Both the position numbers and the translations under genes were made by a program. DNA of 9,030 nucleotides from Lachnospiraceae bacterium. Lineage in GTDB: Bacteria > Bacillota_A > Clostridia > Lachnospirales > Lachnospiraceae. Where the stretch lies: assembly GCA_017390645.1 (NCBI GenBank), contig JAFPAZ010000024.1, positions 1-9,030 on the forward strand, written 5' to 3'. This document shows positions 5,646-9,030 of the stretch, piece by piece (position 1 is the first letter of the stretch; each line of letters opens with the position of its first letter). The notes below the pieces were generated by a model. The model searched no databases. It saw nothing but the letters and a program-made list of their open reading frames with translations, and was not told the origin of the DNA.

Positions 5646-8441
5646 TTACTCCCCGCTAATAATACGATCAATCAAAGCATCGATATCTAAAAAGCTCTCC
5701 TCTGAAGCCTCCACTAGAATTTCTTCTTCTGGTTCGATAATTTCTGTTTCCATTACCTCCGGTTCCGGTTCTCTTTCTTCCGTCACCGGCTCGATAATCT
5801 CTGGTTCCACTATTTCCGGCTCGATGGCTTCCGGTTCCATGATCTCTGTCTCCGGTTCTCTTTCTTCCATCAACGGTTCGATGATCTCCGGTTCCACAAT
5901 TTCCGGTTCGATGACTTCCGGCTCCATTACCTCTGTCTCCGGTTCTCTTTCTTCCATCAACGGTTCCACGACCTCTGGTTCTGTGATTTCCGGTTCGATA
6001 ATCTCCGGTTCCATTACCTTTGGCTCAGGTTTTGGAACAAATACCGGTACTTCTTCTACCAAAGGTTCTGCCTTAGGTATTTCCACCTCTTTTTCCGGCA
6101 CAAGAACATCAGCAACCGGTGCCTGAACCGGAGTTTTCACCAACGCCTCCAGTGGATTATTCTGATAATTCTCCTCCAGATTTATCATTGGACGTTTGGC
6201 AATTAAATTCTGAATCATATCTTTATTCTGGCATTCCAGAATACCTTCCAACACTTCCTCTAATGCCACTTTCCACTTCAGCGCCAATTCCTGTGTCATA
6301 GGTTCAAACGGAAGTTCCTGTGTCTTAGTATCCGTTAATTTCAGAAGTAAAGTGACTCCTTTTTCCGTAGTATAAGGAAGTATTTCATAAATCTGTCCTA
6401 AAGAAACATCATACTCCGTTCCCCCGGCTGTTTTTACGTAAATTCTTCGGTCAGTCACACACATTCCATAACGGAAATTTCCCTTCGAAGCATCCCATAA
6501 AATGAATGGTATCTCTTCCATGGAGAATTTTGCAAAATTCTCTCTGGCCTTATCCAGTTTTTTCTGCCAATCAGGAGAAGTATAAGTGAAAACATATTTC
6601 ATCCTCAATTCATCTATCTGATTTAAATACATCAAGAATCTTTGTATCACTTTTTCTGTCGTAATGACATGATCCAGCTTTTCTGCATCTCCTACCGAAC
6701 GGCTCCATAATGGTAATGCTGTTTCCGGTGCCATGGCATCCGGAAGAGATACTCTCGTACGAATCGTATCAATAAGATTTAGTAATACCTTCGAAATTTC
6801 CTCGCCCTTTTTATGTCCCATAACCGTCAATAACGGATACGACGGACCACGATGGGTAGTTACCACCACCTGTGCCTGTAACATCTTCTTGGTTACCTCA
6901 ATATTACGTATCTCACTAAATGGGATTTTCTTCGTGATCCCCTGCTCCTTAATCATAAGACAATCCTTAAAAATCAAGGTATCACCAGATTTCGCTCCTT
7001 CCATGATTCCAATCGGCATGGAAAAATCATCAAACTCTTTAAAATTCTTTCTTAATTCCTGCACCTTAGGATAATAATCCTTGGAAATCAATGTCAGACA
7101 GAAAAGATTCCCAACTTGTGTATTTTTTAACAGATTCTGCAGATAAACAGAATAACGATAAACTGCCATTCCATGAATATTATGGATTCTCCTTGTTAAC
7201 CATTGGGAATAAGCCTGCTTTGTTCCTTCATTAATTTCCTGCTGCTTCACCCATTCTAAAAGATGCATGGCTTCGGACTGGGTAAGCTGGTTAAAATCAT
7301 TGCACTTCTTGACCAAAGACAACTTTTCCAAATATACTTTCTGGACTCTTAATGCCACCTCATATGGTTTCCACAATCTTTCCTTAAATCCGGACTCTGT
7401 CAGCTGACGGATGGCTTCTTCTGCCCCTTCCATCTTTTCTTCATCCACATTCTGGCAAATCATTTCTATCTCTATCACTGCCAGTTCATCCATGCGGACT
7501 TCAATTAATTTTACATATGTAAGTACATAAAGTTCCTCGAATTCCCCACTTAATAATCTTTGCTTCAAACCCTCTAACTCTTCCAAAGACATGGTGAGGT
7601 AAGATTCGCATAACAGTTCCACTTCTGCCCGGTTTAAGATTTCTTTTCTTTGATCTACTAACACAATATATGGTTCAATCAAATGGTTTAAATATTTTCC
7701 GCTTCTTAGATATGCTTCTAGTTCATTTAATTTATCTTTATCAAAGGTTTCCACCCCAAAGAAAAGGCGTTCCAATTCCTTTGCCTGTTCCACTTCCAAA
7801 ATGCTTCTTTTCCGTTTTTCAATCTGTGCCTTCACAAATTCAATTCCGGATTTTGAATAAAGAGTTTCTGCAATGTCATGCTCTAACTGATTACATTGTT
7901 CCATATCATAATTTACAATTTCATCACAGATGGCATCCAAATCCTCTTTTTCTCTCGTTGCAAGGGCTGTATTGATTAAACTTAGATACGGTTCTTTTAC
8001 AAAACTAACAGCATCTATTTCTGAAATTTTTTCCTTCTTCATCCATAATACATCAAAAGTCAGATGATCCAGATCCCGTACCAGTTCTTCCATCTCATTC
8101 TTTTGTTCTGTATACTGCTCTTTCGGTATTTCCCGTTCCTTTGTATGGGAGAAAAATTCACTTTTCCTCATTACGGTGAACTGTGCGTCTTTTCTGGTAG
8201 CCAGATTTTTCTGTACATGTTCCCTTACCAGTTCATATGCCTCATCGCTTCCTGCGAACAAAATATGAATATCCCGATCACCCGCTTCCACAGGTAACTG
8301 ATAAAGCAGATAATCAATCCATCGTTCAAGTGGTGTATTTACATAATCATTCAGTTTACTTTCCTTGCTTAAAGGTTGATTATTAATTCCCATGGTACAC
8401 TTAGGAATATTTTCATCATAGGTTATCTGAAACGTAATCAT
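5646..8441 (-). CDS. Large cytoplasmic protein with two PH/GRAM-like domains, helical repeats and an EPE-rich tail
   Basis: I do not recognise a named family for the whole 931 residues. Visible parts: an alpha/beta N-terminal block (1-95, starting MITFQITYDE, with LERWIDYLLYQL and DIHILFAGSDEAYELV); a helical region (115-430) with degenerate repeats of about 50 residues, clearest at 234-283, 284-333 and 334-385; a first beta-rich PH/GRAM-like domain (about 483-560: GDTLIFKDCLMIKEQG, IPFSEIRNIEVTKK); a second (about 641-735: IPFILWDASKGNFRYGMCVT, DRRIYVKT, YDVSLGQIYEILPY). A linker leads to three 29-residue EPE repeats (811-897) and a short terminal helix (ESFLDIDALIDRIISGE). No membrane segment or signal peptide is seen. 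It overlaps the upstream regulator by 26 bp and is followed after 24 bp by the J-like/TPR gene, so the products probably act together. The domain assignment rests on pattern only. Confidence 0.8.
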   Translation of the reverse strand: MITFQITYDENIPKCTMGINNQPLSKESKLNDYVNTPLERWIDYLLYQLPVEAGDRDIHILFAGSDEAYELVREHVQKNLATRKDAQFTVMRKSEFFSHTKEREIPKEQYTEQKNEMEELVRDLDHLTFDVLWMKKEKISEIDAVSFVKEPYLSLINTALATREKEDLDAICDEIVNYDMEQCNQLEHDIAETLYSKSGIEFVKAQIEKRKRSILEVEQAKELERLFFGVETFDKDKLNELEAYLRSGKYLNHLIEPYIVLVDQRKEILNRAEVELLCESYLTMSLEELEGLKQRLLSGEFEELYVLTYVKLIEVRMDELAVIEIEMICQNVDEEKMEGAEEAIRQLTESGFKERLWKPYEVALRVQKVYLEKLSLVKKCNDFNQLTQSEAMHLLEWVKQQEINEGTKQAYSQWLTRRIHNIHGMAVYRYSVYLQNLLKNTQVGNLFCLTLISKDYYPKVQELRKNFKEFDDFSMPIGIMEGAKSGDTLIFKDCLMIKEQGITKKIPFSEIRNIEVTKKMLQAQVVVTTHRGPSYPLLTVMGHKKGEEISKVLLNLIDTIRTRVSLPDAMAPETALPLWSRSVGDAEKLDHVITTEKVIQRFLMYLNQIDELRMKYVFTYTSPDWQKKLDKARENFAKFSMEEIPFILWDASKGNFRYGMCVTDRRIYVKTAGGTEYDVSLGQIYEILPYTTEKGVTLLLKLTDTKTQELPFEPMTQELALKWKVALEEVLEGILECQNKDMIQNLIAKRPMINLEENYQNNPLEALVKTPVQAPVADVLVPEKEVEIPKAEPLVEEVPVFVPKPEPKVMEPEIIEPEITEPEVVEPLMEEREPETEVMEPEVIEPEIVEPEIIEPLMEEREPETEIMEPEAIEPEIVEPEIIEPVTEEREPEPEVMETEIIEPEEEILVEASEESFLDIDALIDRIISGE
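5751..6011 (-). repeat. Three 87-bp in-frame repeats encoding 29-residue EPE units
   Basis: Units lie at 5925-6011, 5838-5924 and 5751-5837 in order of translation. Each encodes EPExx pentads, then EP(L/V)(M/T)EEREPE and ends in a V/I-M pair. The first two units share a perfect 36-base match (5931-5966 and 5844-5879), indicating recent duplication. The third has diverged most, with a Thr replacing Met and a Pro replacing Thr. The encoded stretch is acidic and proline-rich, likely an extended flexible spacer before the C-terminal helix. Copy number may vary between strains. Confidence 0.9.
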
Positions 8442-9030
8442 GCCATCGCCCTCTTTCTATTTCTTGTTTTTGTATCAAATATGCATTACTCATCTCTGCC
8501 CAGGAATAGCAACATAAATAGTCCCCCTGAAATGCATCAAATGCACCCCTTTTTCCCTCCAAAGCATCATAGTAATCACATTGTATTTTAGTAACATCAA
8601 TTCCCTTTTTATTATACCCGTCCACGAGTAAATCTTCAATCCCTGCTTTTTTCAAACTTGCTTTCAAGGCCTGATTCACTTTTTTTAAGGACTCTTTTAA
8701 ATTATTATCATAGGGAATATCTTCCCACAGATACGCTGCTACCTGTTGATTATTTAGTAAAATTCCTCTTTTATCCACAAGCAGTGCCAACAACTCCTTT
8801 GATTTACTCCGAGAAAAACTAAGCCGTTCTCCCTCAACATAAACCTCAAATCCTCCAAAAGTTTTAATACGGATTTTCCCCTCCGTAGGTTTCGGTTTTA
8901 TCCTATATAACTTATCTACCGTTTCTTCAATATCATTCTTGGTATATGGTTTTAAGAGATACGAAATCCCATTCACCTGGTAGGCATCATAAGCATATCT
9001 TTCGTGTGCTGTAATAAATACAACCTTTAT
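8416..9030 (-). CDS. Response regulator with SARP-like DNA-binding domain, 5' end outside the window
   Basis: The frame is open to the right edge; 204 C-terminal residues are visible. The first part is the end of a receiver domain: IKVVFITAHERYAYDAYQ carries the conserved Thr region of beta-4, and ISYLLKPY the conserved Lys-Pro of beta-5. The phospho-acceptor Asp would lie outside. After a short linker (KPKPTEGK) comes a winged-helix domain of the OmpR/SARP kind: IRIKTFGGFEVYVEG, then RSKSKELLALLVDKRG, then VAAYLWED and LKKVNQALKASLKKAG. It ends with a short tail DYYDALEG..AFDAFQGDYLCCYSWAE. The GTG at 8976 is not a real start because receiver sequence continues upstream of it. It presumably regulates its own operon or nearby genes. 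A cognate histidine kinase is not visible. The stop overlaps the next gene by 26 bp, suggesting translational coupling. Confidence 0.88.
   Translation of the reverse strand: MKVVFITAHERYAYDAYQVNGISYLLKPYTKNDIEETVDKLYRIKPKPTEGKIRIKTFGGFEVYVEGERLSFSRSKSKELLALLVDKRGILLNNQQVAAYLWEDIPYDNNLKESLKKVNQALKASLKKAGIEDLLVDGYNKKGIDVTKIQCDYYDALEGKRGAFDAFQGDYLCCYSWAEMSNAYLIQKQEIERGRWHDYVSDNL
8448..8456 (-). promoter_or_regulatory. Ribosome binding site of the PH-like protein gene inside the regulator gene
   Basis: AAAGAGGGC on the minus strand lies within the last codons of the regulator, with GAGGG about 7 bases from the ATG whose first base is 8441. It supports this start and places initiation before the upstream gene terminates at 8416. 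Confidence 0.7.

Noticed and set aside
5824..6126. Plus-strand open frame rich in Ser-Gly-Ile repeats
   Set aside because: It is the antisense of the EPE repeat region; its repetitiveness is inherited from the real minus-strand gene, and it has no convincing ribosome binding site.
8974..8976. GTG as the start of the response regulator
   Set aside because: Receiver-domain sequence (VVFITAHERYAYDAYQ) continues in frame upstream to the window edge, so the real start is outside.

Overview
The window looks like a chromosomal piece from an AT-rich Gram-positive anaerobe, most likely a gut Clostridia/Lachnospiraceae member. This is inferred from strong AGGAGG-type ribosome binding sites, A/T-ending codons, and a response regulator with a SARP-like DNA-binding half ending in a 'GDYL..YSWAE' motif that I associate with that family. 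No rRNA, tRNA, CRISPR array, transposase or phage gene is visible.

Left part (1-2140, + strand): the two membrane permeases of a peptide/nickel-type (Dpp/Opp/Nik) ABC importer. The first is complete. The two genes, normally adjacent, are held apart by 233 bp containing five perfect-to-near-perfect copies of a 20-bp tandem repeat plus a decayed sixth. The second permease loses its usual C-terminal tail where a 45-bp direct repeat begins. No ATPase or substrate-binding gene lies downstream, so the operon appears rearranged or decaying at this end, although other subunits could lie left of the window.

Junction (2150-2258): a nested inverted repeat between two convergent transcription units. The outer stem is followed by a T-run on the + strand and the inner stem by a T-run on the - strand, so it reads as a bidirectional terminator.

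Right part (2262-9030, - strand, transcribed right to left): a compact three-gene operon. It has a response regulator entering from the right edge, a 931-residue cytoplasmic protein with two PH/GRAM-like beta domains, helical repeats and an EPE-rich tail, and an 1119-residue J-like/TPR protein. The regulator overlaps the second gene by 26 bp; the third follows after 24 bp. The J-like domain has NPE where a functional J domain has HPD. I read the set as a regulated intracellular scaffold or chaperone-associated system of unknown function. An Hsp70 partner outside the window is possible but not seen. This cassette and the repeat-damaged permease operon are the parts most worth a second look.
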